From Enterobacter hormaechei ATCC 49162 (GTDB taxonomy: Bacteria > Pseudomonadota > Gammaproteobacteria > Enterobacterales > Enterobacteriaceae), in NCBI RefSeq assembly GCF_001875655.1, contig NZ_MKEQ01000001.1, positions 3,410,001 to 3,474,000 of the forward strand: 64,000 nt of DNA. Reading direction: 5' to 3'. The position numbers and the translations under genes were made by a program. Below are positions 19,103 through 27,659 of the stretch, one piece after another (positions within the stretch are counted from its first letter, which is position 1; every line of letters begins with the position of its first letter). Below the pieces are notes generated by a model that saw only the letters and a list, made by a program, of their open reading frames with translations, ran no database searches and had not been told where the DNA came from.

Positions 19103-19591
19103 ATGGTCTGGATTGATTACGCCATCATTGCGGTGATTGGTTTTTCCTGTCTGGTTAGCCTGATCCGTGGCTTTGTTCGTGAAGCGTTATCGCTGGTAAC
19201 CTGGGGTTGTGCTTTCTTTGTTGCCAGTCATTACTACACTTACCTGTCTGTCTGGTTCACGGGCTTTGAAGATGAACTGGTCCGAAACGGAATCGCCATC
19301 GCGGTGCTGTTTATCGCGACGCTGATTGTCGGCGCTATCGTCAATTACGTGATAGGTCAACTGGTCGAGAAAACCGGTCTGTCAGGAACGGACAGGGTGC
19401 TCGGCATCTGTTTCGGGGCGTTGCGAGGCGTGCTGATTGTGGCCGCGATCCTGTTCTTCCTGGATACCTTTACCGGGTTTTCCAAAAGTGAAGACTGGCA
19501 AAAATCGCAGCTCATTCCGGAGTTCAGCTTCATCATCAGATGGTTCTTTGACTATCTGCAAAGCTCGTCGAGTTTCTTGCCCAGGGCATAA
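19103..19591 (+). CDS. cvpA: CvpA family inner membrane protein
   Basis: A 162-residue membrane protein with four hydrophobic segments, the same length as E. coli CvpA. The ATG at 19103 is chosen because it gives the start MVWIDYAIIAVIGFSCLVSL; an in-frame extension to 18914 would cross the terminator and the PurR box. CvpA is needed for colicin V production and for tolerance of bile salts and envelope stress; its molecular activity is unclear. It is the first gene of the PurR-controlled cvpA-purF operon, with purF 33 bases downstream. Confidence 0.94.
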   Translation: MVWIDYAIIAVIGFSCLVSLIRGFVREALSLVTWGCAFFVASHYYTYLSVWFTGFEDELVRNGIAIAVLFIATLIVGAIVNYVIGQLVEKTGLSGTDRVLGICFGALRGVLIVAAILFFLDTFTGFSKSEDWQKSQLIPEFSFIIRWFFDYLQSSSSFLPRA

Positions 19592-19624
19592 ACCCTGAGA
19601 TGTGGCTTAACGAGGAAAAGACGA

Positions 19625-21142
19625 ATGTGCGGTATTGTCGGTATCGCCGGTTTCATGCCGGTAAACCAGTCGATTTATGACGCGTTAACGGTGCTTCAGC
19701 ACCGTGGGCAGGATGCTGCGGGTATCATCACCATTGATGCAAACAACTGCTTCCGTTTACGTAAGGCGAATGGCCTGGTAAACGATGTGTTTGAAGCCCG
19801 CCATATGCAGCGTCTGCAAGGTAATATGGGGATCGGTCACGTTCGTTATCCTACTGCTGGCAGTTCCAGCGCCTCTGAGGCTCAGCCTTTTTACGTTAAC
19901 TCCCCGTATGGCATCACGCTTGCCCACAACGGCAACCTGACCAACGCCCACGAGCTGCGTAAAAAGCTGTTTGAAGAGAAACGTCGCCACATTAACACCA
20001 CTTCTGATTCTGAAATCCTGCTCAATATCTTTGCCAGCGAGCTGGATAACTTCCGCCACTACCCGCTGGAAGCAGACAACATTTTTGCCGCCGTTGCCGC
20101 GACTAACCGCCTGATCCGTGGCGCGTACGCTTGCGTAGCGATGATCATCGGTCACGGTATGGTAGCCTTCCGCGATCCAAACGGCATCCGCCCGCTGGTG
20201 CTCGGCAAACGTGACCTCGGCGATGGACGTTCCGAGTATATGGTTGCCTCCGAAAGCGTGGCGCTGGATACCCTGGGCTTCGAATTCCTGCGTGATGTCG
20301 CACCAGGCGAAGCGGTCTACATCACTGAGAAGGGCCAGCTGTTTACCCGCCAGTGCGCCGACAACCCGGTGAGCAACCCGTGCCTGTTCGAATACGTTTA
20401 CTTCGCGCGTCCGGACTCGTTCATCGACAAGATTTCCGTTTACAGCGCGCGCGTCAACATGGGCACGAAGCTGGGCGAGAAGATTGCCCGCGAGTGGGAC
20501 GATCTCGACATCGACGTGGTGATCCCAATCCCTGAAACCTCCTGTGATATCGCGCTGGAGATTGCCCGCATTCTGGACAAGCCGTACCGTCAGGGCTTCG
20601 TAAAAAACCGCTACGTGGGCCGCACCTTTATCATGCCTGGCCAGCAGCTTCGTCGTAAATCCGTACGTCGTAAGCTGAACGCTAACCGCGCCGAGTTCCG
20701 CGACAAGAACGTGCTGCTGGTGGATGACTCCATCGTGCGCGGCACGACGTCTGAGCAGATCATCGAAATGGCGCGCGAGGCCGGGGCGAAGAAAGTGTAT
20801 CTTGCCTCCGCAGCCCCAGAAATTCGCTTCCCGAACGTGTACGGCATTGATATGCCAACCGCTAACGAGCTGATTGCGCATGGTCGTGAAGTGGATGAGA
20901 TTCGCCAGATCATCGGGGCCGACGGCCTGATTTTCCAGGATCTGAACGATCTGATCGACGCGGTGCGCGCCGAGAACCCGGATATTCAGCAGTTCGAATG
21001 CTCGGTGTTCAATGGGATCTACGTGACGAAAGACGTTGACCAGCAGTATCTCGACTACCTTGATTCGCTGCGTAACGACGATGCGAAAGCCGTCCAGCTG
21101 CAAAACGATCTCGAAAGTTTAGAGATGCACAACGAAGGTTGA
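19625..21142 (+). CDS. purF: Amidophosphoribosyltransferase PurF
   Basis: A 505-residue enzyme that makes 5-phosphoribosylamine from PRPP and glutamine, the first committed step of purine synthesis. The N-terminal glutamine amidotransferase has the Ntn nucleophile Cys2 (MCGIVGIAG), exposed after methionine removal. The C-terminal phosphoribosyltransferase domain has the PRPP-binding motif [14 protein letters not shown]. It acts in the cytoplasm as a tetramer with purine nucleotide feedback. It lies downstream of cvpA behind the PurR box. An AACGAGGAAA ribosome site precedes the ATG. Confidence 0.97.
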   Translation: MCGIVGIAGFMPVNQSIYDALTVLQHRGQDAAGIITIDANNCFRLRKANGLVNDVFEARHMQRLQGNMGIGHVRYPTAGSSSASEAQPFYVNSPYGITLAHNGNLTNAHELRKKLFEEKRRHINTTSDSEILLNIFASELDNFRHYPLEADNIFAAVAATNRLIRGAYACVAMIIGHGMVAFRDPNGIRPLVLGKRDLGDGRSEYMVASESVALDTLGFEFLRDVAPGEAVYITEKGQLFTRQCADNPVSNPCLFEYVYFARPDSFIDKISVYSARVNMGTKLGEKIAREWDDLDIDVVIPIPETSCDIALEIARILDKPYRQGFVKNRYVGRTFIMPGQQLRRKSVRRKLNANRAEFRDKNVLLVDDSIVRGTTSEQIIEMAREAGAKKVYLASAAPEIRFPNVYGIDMPTANELIAHGREVDEIRQIIGADGLIFQDLNDLIDAVRAENPDIQQFECSVFNGIYVTKDVDQQYLDYLDSLRNDDAKAVQLQNDLESLEMHNEG

Positions 21143-21149
21143 TGCGCAT

Positions 21150-21177
21150 GCAGGTGAGGGCGCTCGCCCTCACTTGC
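21150..21177 (+). terminator. Strong hairpin after purF without a T run
   Basis: A 13-base-pair stem runs from GCAGGTGAGGGCG (21150-21162) to CGCCCTCACTTGC (21165-21177) with one G-U pair. There is no T tract, so it is more likely a 3' end stabiliser or a partial terminator between purF and ubiX. Confidence 0.5.
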
Positions 21178-21231
21178 AACTCCCCGTAAAATCCTGCACA
21201 GTCTGCCCTGAAATCAGCAAGGGCAAAAATC

Positions 21232-21801
21232 ATGAAACGACTCATTGTAGGGATCAGCGGTGCCAGCGGCGCGATTTATGGCGTCCGGCTGTTACAGGTG
21301 CTGCGTAACGTTCCAGGCGTAGAAACCCATCTGGTGATGAGCCAGGCGGCGCGTCAGACCCTCTCTCTTGAAACCGATCTCTCGCTGCGCGACGTGCAGG
21401 CCCTGGCTGACGTTGTCCACGATGCCCGCGATATCGCCGCCAGCATCTCCTCAGGCTCGTTCAAAACGGCCGGTATGGTGATCCTGCCCTGTTCCATTAA
21501 AACCCTCTCCGGCATTGTGAACAGCTATACCGACACGCTGGTGACGCGCGCGGCGGATGTGGTGCTGAAAGAGCGTCGGCCGCTGGTGCTCTGCGTGCGG
21601 GAAACGCCGCTGCATCTTGGGCATCTGCGCCTGATGACCCAGGCCGCCGAACTGGGAGCCGTGATTATGCCGCCGGTCCCCGCGTTCTATCATCGCCCGC
21701 AGTCGCTGGATGATGTTCTTAACCAGACCGTTAACCGCGTGCTGGATCAGTTCGATATCGACCTGCCGGAAGATCTCTTTACCCGCTGGCAGGGGGCGTG
21801 A
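21232..21801 (+). CDS. ubiX: Flavin prenyltransferase UbiX
   Basis: A 189-residue flavoprotein. The FMN-binding start VGISGASGAIYGVRLL, the SSGSFKTAGMVILPCSIKTLSGI stretch and the RETPLHLGHLRLM segment are all typical of UbiX/Pad1 enzymes. It prenylates FMN with dimethylallyl phosphate to make the cofactor of the UbiD decarboxylase in ubiquinone synthesis. An AAGGGC ribosome site lies before the ATG. It may be read through from purF; the NtrC-like enhancer for argT begins 6 bases after its stop. Confidence 0.96.
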   Translation: MKRLIVGISGASGAIYGVRLLQVLRNVPGVETHLVMSQAARQTLSLETDLSLRDVQALADVVHDARDIAASISSGSFKTAGMVILPCSIKTLSGIVNSYTDTLVTRAADVVLKERRPLVLCVRETPLHLGHLRLMTQAAELGAVIMPPVPAFYHRPQSLDDVLNQTVNRVLDQFDIDLPEDLFTRWQGA

Positions 21802-21806
21802 AACTG

Positions 21807-21823
21807 TGCACACACAAGGTGCA
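21807..21823. promoter_or_regulatory. NtrC enhancer site upstream of argT
   Basis: TGCACACACAAGGTGCA matches the NtrC consensus TGCACC-N5-GGTGCA at 11 of 12 positions. It lies about 190 bases upstream of the sigma-54 promoter of argT, a usual enhancer distance, and immediately after the ubiX stop. Confidence 0.8.
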
Positions 21824-21834
21824 TGAAAAGACAA

Positions 21835-21855
21835 TTTGCCCTGTTTCAGGGCAAA
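21835..21855 (+). other. Perfect hairpin between the NtrC site and the argT promoter
   Basis: TTTGCCCTG (21835-21843) and CAGGGCAAA (21847-21855) pair perfectly around TTT. No T run follows, so it is not a classic terminator; it may end ubiX transcripts with the help of other factors. Confidence 0.5.
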
Positions 21856-22009
21856 ACTGCAACCGCGATCATATCCTCGACATTTAATTCGCTTTTTCCC
21901 TTTTTCTCTTTCCGGTTCGTTCGGCAGACCTGCTATCTTTCACCATTAAGGCAGTATCGCAACGTTTTATTAACATATTTAACGTCGTAGTTTTTACCCG
22001 ACGACAATG

Positions 22010-22025
22010 TGGCATAAGACCTGCA
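22010..22025 (+). promoter_or_regulatory. Sigma-54 promoter of argT
   Basis: TGGCATAAGACCTGCA fits the sigma-54 consensus TGGCAC-N5-TTGCA, with the invariant GG (22011-22012) and GC (22023-22024) 10 bases apart. It predicts a start near 22036, giving a leader of about 55 bases before argT. Confidence 0.85.
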
Positions 22026-22091
22026 AGAGCAGCCTGCAACACAACACACAACATAAACCATAATAAAATCACGGTTCTTGAGGGTAAATGT

Positions 22092-22874
22092 ATGAAGAAG
22101 ACGGTTCTGGCTCTGTCTTTGCTCGTGGGCTTGAGTGCAGCAGCAGGCAGCTATGCAGCGCTTCCACAGACAGTTCGTATCGGTACAGACGCAACCTACG
22201 CGCCATTCTCATCCAAGGATGCGAAAGGCGATTTCGTAGGGTTTGATATCGATCTGGGAAATGAGATGTGCAAACGCATGGAAGTGAAATGCACATGGGT
22301 GGGCAGTGACTTTGACGCGCTGATCCCGTCGCTGAAAGCCAAGAAAATTGATGCCATTATCTCTTCTCTCTCCATCACGGAAAAACGTCAGCAGGAGATC
22401 GCCTTCTCTGAGAAGCTCTACGCTGCCGATTCACGTCTGATTGCCGCGAAAGGTTCCCCCATCCAGCCGACCATCGACTCGCTGAAAGGCAAGCATGTTG
22501 GTGTGCTTCAGGGCTCGACTCAGGAAGGTTACGCGAATGCCAACTGGCGCGAGAAGGGCGTCGATGTGGTTGCCTACCAGAATCAGGATTTGATCTATTC
22601 TGACCTGGCGGCAGGCCGTCTGGATGCCGCGTTCCAGGATGAAGTCGCCGCGAGCGAAGGCTTCCTGAAACAACCTGCGGGTAAAGAGTACGCCTTTGCT
22701 GGCCCGTCGGTAAAAGACAAAAAGTACTTTGGCGACGGCACCGGTATTGGCCTGCGTAAGGATGATACCGAGCTGAAAGCCGCCTTCGACAAAGCGTTTA
22801 ATGAGCTGCGTAAAGACGGTACCTACGACAAACTGGCGAAGAAATACTTCGATTTTAACGTCTACGGTGATTAA
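22092..22874 (+). CDS. argT: Lysine/arginine/ornithine-binding periplasmic protein ArgT
   Basis: A 260-residue solute-binding protein of family 3. A 22-residue signal peptide ends SYA before ALPQTV, and the ligand-binding core [21 protein letters not shown] and the [16 protein letters not shown] segment are typical of the LAO/HisJ pair. It binds lysine, arginine and ornithine in the periplasm and delivers them to the HisQMP transporter encoded downstream. It is a clear paralogue of hisJ, alignable over its whole length. Transcription appears to be nitrogen-controlled through the NtrC enhancer and the sigma-54 promoter upstream. The AGGGT site lies 6 bases from the ATG. Confidence 0.96.
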   Translation: MKKTVLALSLLVGLSAAAGSYAALPQTVRIGTDATYAPFSSKDAKGDFVGFDIDLGNEMCKRMEVKCTWVGSDFDALIPSLKAKKIDAIISSLSITEKRQQEIAFSEKLYAADSRLIAAKGSPIQPTIDSLKGKHVGVLQGSTQEGYANANWREKGVDVVAYQNQDLIYSDLAAGRLDAAFQDEVAASEGFLKQPAGKEYAFAGPSVKDKKYFGDGTGIGLRKDDTELKAAFDKAFNELRKDGTYDKLAKKYFDFNVYGD

Positions 22875-22887
22875 TGGCTGAATGATA

Positions 22888-22904
22888 TGCACCGAATTGG
22901 TGCA
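22888..22904. promoter_or_regulatory. Perfect NtrC-type palindrome between argT and hisJ
   Basis: TGCACCGAATTGGTGCA matches the NtrC consensus TGCACC-N5-GGTGCA at all 12 positions and sits within a 10-base inverted repeat (22884-22893 / 22899-22908). It lies 14 bases after the argT stop and could serve hisJ, or simply bind NtrC within the locus. Confidence 0.8.
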
Positions 22905-22920
22905 TATCAGGCGGAAATGT

Positions 22921-22953
22921 TCCAGTATGGTGCAGCACATGCACCATACTGGA
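22921..22953. promoter_or_regulatory. 14-base perfect inverted repeat with inverted NtrC half-sites
   Basis: TCCAGTATGGTGCA (22921-22934) and TGCACCATACTGGA (22940-22953) are exact reverse complements around GCACA. The inner halves GGTGCA and TGCACC are NtrC half-sites in the reverse order of the consensus. It may be a transcript-end hairpin for argT, a pair of weak NtrC sites, or both. Confidence 0.6.
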
Positions 22954-23099
22954 TCGTTGTGTGCATAGTTAAGCATTTAAAATGCAAAAATTCCCGTTCA
23001 GAGGCATTAATCTTTGCCTGAATGAGGGGATTAATGGCACATTAACACTACCCCGTCGTCGTAAAAATCTCGTATTAAGACAGTTTGTTGAGGACAGAT

Positions 23100-23882
23100 A
23101 TGAAAAAACTGGTGTTGTCACTTTCTCTGGTACTGGCCTTTTCCAGCGCCACCGCGGCATTCGCAGCCATTCCGCAAAAAATTCGTATTGGAACTGACCC
23201 AACCTATGCACCTTTCGAATCGAAGAATGCGAAGGGGGAACTGGTCGGTTTTGACATTGATCTGGCTAACGAGCTGTGCAAACGCATTAAAGCGCAATGT
23301 ACCTACGTTGAAAACCCGCTGGATGCGCTGATCCCGTCTCTGAAAGCGAAAAAAATCGACGTGATCATGTCCTCCCTGTCCATCACAGAAAAACGCCAGC
23401 AGGAGATTGCCTTTACGGACAAACTCTACGCGGCAGATTCCCGTCTGGTGGTAGCGAAATCCTCTGACATTCAGCCAACCCTTGAATCTCTGAAAGGCAA
23501 ACGCGTGGGCGTGTTGCAGGGGACTACGCAGGAAACCTACGGCAACGAGCACTGGGCACCTAAAGGGATTGAAATTGTCTCTTACCAGGGCCAGGAAAAC
23601 ATCTACGCAGACCTTACGGCAGGCCGTATTGACGCGGCATTCCAGGATGAAGTGGCGGCAAGCGAAGGCTTCCTGAAACAGCCTGTGGGTAAAGATTACA
23701 AATTCGGCGGTCCATCCATTAAGGATGAAAAACTCTTTGGCGTCGGCACCGGTATGGGCCTGCGTAAAGAAGACAATGAACTGCGTGAAGCCCTGAACAA
23801 AGCGTTCGCCGAAATGCGCGCGGACGGCACCTACGACAAGCTGGCGAAAAAGTACTTCGATTTTAATGTTTACGGCGGCTAA
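23100..23882 (+). CDS. hisJ: Histidine-binding periplasmic protein HisJ
   Basis: A 260-residue family 3 solute-binding protein. The first 22 residues are a signal peptide ending AFA before AIPQK. The core ([21 protein letters not shown]) and the C-terminus ending FDFNVYGG match HisJ. It captures L-histidine for the HisQMP importer. The ATG at 23100 is 5 bases after AGGA and gives the proper signal peptide; an in-frame start at 23085 is rejected. The gene lies in tandem with its paralogue argT, 225 bases downstream of it, with NtrC-type sites in that gap. Confidence 0.97.
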   Translation: MKKLVLSLSLVLAFSSATAAFAAIPQKIRIGTDPTYAPFESKNAKGELVGFDIDLANELCKRIKAQCTYVENPLDALIPSLKAKKIDVIMSSLSITEKRQQEIAFTDKLYAADSRLVVAKSSDIQPTLESLKGKRVGVLQGTTQETYGNEHWAPKGIEIVSYQGQENIYADLTAGRIDAAFQDEVAASEGFLKQPVGKDYKFGGPSIKDEKLFGVGTGMGLRKEDNELREALNKAFAEMRADGTYDKLAKKYFDFNVYGG

Positions 23883-23905
23883 TCGCCCCGTCTGATAACG
23901 TGCGG

Positions 23906-23926
23906 CCCCTCCCGTTTCGGGAGGGG
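23906..23926 (+). other. Hairpin in the hisJ-hisQ gap
   Basis: CCCCTCCCG (23906-23914) and CGGGAGGGG (23918-23926) form a perfect 9-base-pair stem with a TTT loop, followed by AAAAG rather than T. A structure here would protect upstream hisJ mRNA and lower expression of the membrane genes, giving the excess of binding protein that the system needs. Confidence 0.7.
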
Positions 23927-23970
23927 AAAAGACACGGTTCCACCACTCACGAGACGACAGGGCACGCGGT

Positions 23971-24657
23971 ATGCTGTACGGATTTTCTGGCGTTATTTTA
24001 CAGGGCGCGCTTGTCACCCTTGAGCTGGCTATCAGCTCCGTGGTGCTGGCGGTGCTGATAGGCCTGGCGGGCGCGGGGGCAAAATTATCCGCCAACAGAC
24101 CGCTGGCGCTGATATTTGAAGGCTATACCACGCTGATTCGCGGCGTTCCTGACCTGGTGCTGATGCTGCTGATCTTTTACGGTCTGCAAATCGCACTTAA
24201 TGGCGTGACGGATGCCATCGGCATGGATCAGATCGATATCGACCCCATGGTGGCCGGTATTATTACCCTTGGCTTTATCTACGGCGCCTACTTTACAGAG
24301 ACCTTCCGCGGCGCTTACATGGCCGTGCCAAAGGGGCACATTGAAGCGGCGACCGCCTACGGTTTTACCTCTTCACAAACGTTTCGCCGGATCATGTTCC
24401 CGGCCATGATGCGCTACGCGCTGCCGGGTATCGGTAACAACTGGCAGGTTATTCTCAAGGCAACGGCGCTGGTCTCTCTGCTGGGGCTGGAAGATGTGGT
24501 GAAGGCCACCCAACTGGCAGGTAAAAGCACCTGGGAACCGTTCTATTTTGCGGTGGTCTGCGGTGTGATCTATCTGGTCTTTACGACCGTCTCCAATGGT
24601 GTGCTGCTTCTGCTCGAACGTCGCTACTCCGTGGGTGTGAAGAGGGCTGACCTGTGA
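23971..24657 (+). CDS. hisQ: Histidine/lysine/arginine/ornithine ABC transporter permease HisQ
   Basis: A 228-residue inner-membrane permease with about five transmembrane segments. The ABC-permease coupling loop is visible as the EAATAYGFTSSQTFRRIMFP stretch near residue 130. HisQ pairs with HisM to form the channel driven by two HisP subunits, importing histidine from HisJ and basic amino acids from ArgT. The stop overlaps the hisM start by 4 bases (GTGA), which implies coupled translation and equal amounts of both permeases. A stable hairpin lies between hisJ and this gene. Confidence 0.96.
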   Translation: MLYGFSGVILQGALVTLELAISSVVLAVLIGLAGAGAKLSANRPLALIFEGYTTLIRGVPDLVLMLLIFYGLQIALNGVTDAIGMDQIDIDPMVAGIITLGFIYGAYFTETFRGAYMAVPKGHIEAATAYGFTSSQTFRRIMFPAMMRYALPGIGNNWQVILKATALVSLLGLEDVVKATQLAGKSTWEPFYFAVVCGVIYLVFTTVSNGVLLLLERRYSVGVKRADL

Positions 24658-25367
24658 TTGAGATTATTCAGGAGTACTGGAAATCCCTGCTGTGGACGGA
24701 TGGCTACCGCTTCACCGGCGTGGCGATCACGCTGTGGCTGCTGATTTCCTCGGTGGTAATGGGCGGCATTCTGGCGGTGTTTCTCGCCATCGGTCGCGTG
24801 TCGAACAACAAATTTATCCAGTTCCCGATCTGGCTGTTCACCTACGTGTTTCGCGGTACGCCGCTGTATGTGCAGCTGCTGGTGTTCTATTCGGGGATGT
24901 ACACGCTGGAGATCGTGAAAGGCACCGAGATGCTGAACGCGTTCTTCCGCAGCGGTCTGAACTGTACGGTGCTGGCGCTGACCCTCAATACCTGCGCCTA
25001 CACCACTGAGATCTTCGCCGGGGCCATTCGTTCCGTGCCGCACGGTGAGATTGAGGCGGCGCGCGCGTACGGCTTCTCCTCCGTGAAGCTTTACCGCTGT
25101 ATTATTCTGCCTTCAGCGCTGCGTATTGCACTGCCGGCGTACAGCAATGAAGTGATTTTAATGCTGCATTCCACGGCGCTGGCGTTTACCGCCACGGTAC
25201 CGGATCTGTTAAAGATTGCCCGCGATATTAACTCTGCCACCTACCAGCCGTTTACGGCGTTTGGCATTGCGGCAGTGCTCTATTTGATCATTTCTTACGT
25301 TCTGATCAGCCTGTTCCGTAAGGCTGAAAAACGCTGGTTGCAGCATATAAAACCGTCGACGCACTGA
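24654..25367 (+). CDS. hisM: Histidine/lysine/arginine/ornithine ABC transporter permease HisM
   Basis: A 237-residue inner-membrane protein with about five transmembrane segments, homologous to HisQ. The coupling loop reads EIEAARAYGFSSVKLYRCIILP near residue 125. It forms the heterodimeric channel with HisQ. The GTG at 24654 overlaps the hisQ stop by 4 bases; translation from it gives the family start MIEIIQEYWKSLLWT. hisP follows after 6 bases. Confidence 0.96.
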   Translation: MIEIIQEYWKSLLWTDGYRFTGVAITLWLLISSVVMGGILAVFLAIGRVSNNKFIQFPIWLFTYVFRGTPLYVQLLVFYSGMYTLEIVKGTEMLNAFFRSGLNCTVLALTLNTCAYTTEIFAGAIRSVPHGEIEAARAYGFSSVKLYRCIILPSALRIALPAYSNEVILMLHSTALAFTATVPDLLKIARDINSATYQPFTAFGIAAVLYLIISYVLISLFRKAEKRWLQHIKPSTH

Positions 25368-25373
25368 GAATTT

Positions 25374-26150
25374 ATGATGGCTGAGAACAAATTAAACGTA
25401 ATTGATTTGCACAAGCGCTACGGCGAACATGAAGTGCTGAAAGGGGTGTCGCTGGAGGCTAACGCGGGCGACGTGATCAGTATTATCGGCTCATCAGGTT
25501 CGGGTAAAAGTACCTTCCTGCGCTGCATCAACTTCCTCGAAAAGCCGAGCGAAGGGTCGATTGTGGTGAGCGGACAGAACATTAACATGGTCCGTGATAA
25601 AGACGGTCAGCTTAAAGTGGCGGATAAAAACCAGCTGCGCCTCCTGCGCACACGCCTGACGATGGTGTTCCAGCACTTCAACCTCTGGAGCCACATGACG
25701 GTGCTGGAGAACGTGATGGAAGCGCCCATTCAGGTGCTCGGCTTAAGCAAGCAGGAAGCCCGTGAGCGTGCGGTGAAATATCTGGCGAAAGTGGGTATCG
25801 ACGAGCGTCAGCAGATCAAATATCCGGTACACCTGTCAGGGGGTCAACAGCAGCGTGTTTCCATCGCCCGTGCGCTGGCGATGGAGCCGGAAGTGTTGCT
25901 GTTTGATGAACCGACCTCCGCGCTGGATCCTGAACTCGTTGGCGAAGTGCTGCGCATCATGCAGAAGCTGGCCGAAGAGGGCAAAACGATGGTCGTGGTG
26001 ACGCACGAGATGGGCTTCGCCCGTAACGTTTCTAACCACGTTATCTTCCTGCATCAGGGCAAGATTGAGGAGCAGGGGCACCCGGATGAGGTGCTGGCGA
26101 ACCCGCAAAGCCCGCGTTTGCAGCAGTTCCTGAAGGGCTCGTTGAAGTAG
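25374..26150 (+). CDS. hisP: Histidine/lysine/arginine/ornithine ABC transporter ATP-binding protein HisP
   Basis: A 258-residue ABC ATPase. The Walker A motif GSSGSGKST is at residues 39-47, followed by the Q-loop (FQHFNLW), the signature LSGGQQQRV, Walker B ([11 protein letters not shown]) and the switch His in VVTHEMGFA. HisP hydrolyses ATP on the cytoplasmic face of HisQM. Two adjacent ATG codons (25374 and 25377) are possible; the first gives MMAENK, like the MMSENK of E. coli. It is the last gene of the hisJQMP operon and is followed by a hairpin repeat, with a convergent acetyltransferase beyond. Confidence 0.97.
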   Translation: MMAENKLNVIDLHKRYGEHEVLKGVSLEANAGDVISIIGSSGSGKSTFLRCINFLEKPSEGSIVVSGQNINMVRDKDGQLKVADKNQLRLLRTRLTMVFQHFNLWSHMTVLENVMEAPIQVLGLSKQEARERAVKYLAKVGIDERQQIKYPVHLSGGQQQRVSIARALAMEPEVLLFDEPTSALDPELVGEVLRIMQKLAEEGKTMVVVTHEMGFARNVSNHVIFLHQGKIEEQGHPDEVLANPQSPRLQQFLKGSLK

Positions 26151-26163
26151 GTTTTGCCTTCCC

Positions 26164-26199
26164 CCCTCTCCCTGTGGGAGAGGGCCGGGGTGAGGGCAT
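26164..26199. repeat. Dispersed GGGAGAGGG hairpin repeat, copy 4
   Basis: CCCTCTCCC (26164-26172) and GGGAGAGGG (26176-26184) form a perfect 9-base-pair stem around TGT, followed by CCGGGGTGAGGGC. It lies between the convergent hisP and the acetyltransferase gene and touches the acetyltransferase stop codon. Confidence 0.8.
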
Positions 26200-26708
26200 C
26201 ACACCGCACCACACTCCAGCCGATACCCCCAGTCGTCATACCGCACGCCGTTAATCTCATACGCCTTTTCCAGTACCTGCGTACGTACAAAACCGGCTTT
26301 CTCCAGTACCCGCACCGACCCGCTGTTATCCGCCAGCACCCAGGCGTTAATCGCCTTTACGCCCGCCTGGTTAAAGGCGTAATCACACACCGCACGCAGC
26401 GCCTCGCTGGCAATGCCTTTGCCCTGCGCGGCAGGTACAACCGTGTAGCCAATATCCGCCTCTTCACGGTTTGCCGGGCTGATTTGCAGGCCGATATCGC
26501 CCAGCGGCGTATTGTCATCCCGAAAGCGGATCACGAAGACGTGCTCGGCCATCAGGCGTGCGGCAAATACGCGGCGCGTCTCTTTTTCCGGTGTGATTGC
26601 GGCCATGTAGCGCATGATGGTGGGGTCTTCACGCAGAGAGCGGAAGAATGCCCAGTCAGAAGGTTCGAAAGGGGTGAGATGGAGCCGGGGAGTGGTGATG
26701 GTTGCCAT
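26199..26708 (-). CDS. GNAT family N-acetyltransferase (RimJ/RimL-like)
   Basis: A 169-residue GCN5-related acetyltransferase. It starts MATITTPRLHLTPFEPSDW, the usual N-terminus of the RimJ/RimL group, and has the acetyl-CoA pyrophosphate-binding motif in QGKGIASEALRAV near residue 97, then the NSGSVRVLEKAGF segment. Substrates in this group are protein N-termini, antibiotics or small amines; which applies cannot be told. It lies downstream of yfcH on the same strand (44 bases apart) and convergent with hisP. From memory, E. coli K-12 has a different gene at this spot, so it is part of the accessory content. Confidence 0.85.
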   Translation of the reverse strand: MATITTPRLHLTPFEPSDWAFFRSLREDPTIMRYMAAITPEKETRRVFAARLMAEHVFVIRFRDDNTPLGDIGLQISPANREEADIGYTVVPAAQGKGIASEALRAVCDYAFNQAGVKAINAWVLADNSGSVRVLEKAGFVRTQVLEKAYEINGVRYDDWGYRLECGAV

Positions 26709-26752
26709 AGTTACGCCATATCATCCAGAGATGGCGTATAACTGTAACATAT

Positions 26753-27646
26753 TCACTGCACCACATCCCCCAGCGCCTCTTCTAAGTCATACCAGCGGAA
26801 CGTAAACCCGGCCGCTTCCAGCCGTTTTGGCAGCGCGCGCTGCCCGCCCAGCACCAGCACGGAAGACTCGCCCATCAGCAGCCGGATCGCTGTTGCAGGC
26901 ACGCGCAGCACCGCCGGGCGATGCAGGGCATGACCCAGGGCGTGGGCAAACTGTTCATTACGTACCGGATAGGGAGATACCATGTTAAACGGCCCGCGCA
27001 GGTCGTTATCCAGCAGCCAGAGAATGCCGTTGACCATATCGTCGATATGGATCCACGCCAGATACTGACGGCCGTTGCCGATAGGCCCGCCAAGCCCCAT
27101 TTTAAACGGCGGCAGCATTTTACCGAGAATACCGCCTTTTGGCGCAAGCACCACGCCGGTGCGCAGCAGGCAGACGCGGGTACGATTGCTCTGCGCCGCG
27201 CAGGCGATGCGTTCCCACTGGGCGCAAAGTTTATGGGTAAATTCGTTGTGCGGCGGCTCCTCTTCGGTCACCACCACTTCACCGAGATCGCCATAGTAGC
27301 CTGTAGCAGAGCCGGAAATCAGCACCGAGGGCGGCGTCTCGCTGTTACGAATCAGCTCCACAAGCTTTTCGGTCATGTTCCAGCGGCTGTTGCATAAACG
27401 CTGTTTTTGCTCTTCAGTCCAGCGTTTATCGGCGATAGGTTCACCTGCGAGGTTGATGACGGCGTCAAAACCGTTCAGATCCTGCCGTTCCGCCAGGCCT
27501 TTCCAGATCTCAACCCCAGCGCCCAGCACCTGACGGGCTTTCTCCGGGCTGCGCGTGACCACGGTAATATCGTGATGCAACGCCTGCAAGCGTGGAATGA
27601 GATGGCGACCAATCAGGCCCGTACCGCCGGTGAGCAGGATCTTCAT
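26753..27646 (-). CDS. yfcH: TIGR01777-type epimerase/SDR protein YfcH
   Basis: A 297-residue extended short-chain dehydrogenase-like protein. The dinucleotide motif [10 protein letters not shown] is at residues 7-16, the NLAGEPI segment follows, [10 protein letters not shown] contains the tyrosine position of the active site, and a DUF1731 C-terminal part ends LEEALGDVV. The family is widespread (SulA/YfcH, cell-division-inhibitor-like), but no reaction is established in bacteria. It lies 13 bases downstream of folX on the same strand, so both are likely one transcript. Confidence 0.9.
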   Translation of the reverse strand: MKILLTGGTGLIGRHLIPRLQALHHDITVVTRSPEKARQVLGAGVEIWKGLAERQDLNGFDAVINLAGEPIADKRWTEEQKQRLCNSRWNMTEKLVELIRNSETPPSVLISGSATGYYGDLGEVVVTEEEPPHNEFTHKLCAQWERIACAAQSNRTRVCLLRTGVVLAPKGGILGKMLPPFKMGLGGPIGNGRQYLAWIHIDDMVNGILWLLDNDLRGPFNMVSPYPVRNEQFAHALGHALHRPAVLRVPATAIRLLMGESSVLVLGGQRALPKRLEAAGFTFRWYDLEEALGDVVQ

Positions 27647-27659
27647 ACAACCTCCAGGT

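Noticed and set aside
23010..23050. Possible sigma-54 promoter for hisJ (AGGCATTAATCTTTGCC or TGGCACATTAACACT)
   Set aside because: In the first the GG and GC are 11 rather than 10 bases apart; in the second the -12 GC is missing.
22982..23197. A 71-codon frame between argT and hisJ, overlapping the hisJ signal peptide
   Set aside because: No ribosome site, out of frame with hisJ, and it runs through the hisJ ribosome site; likely chance.
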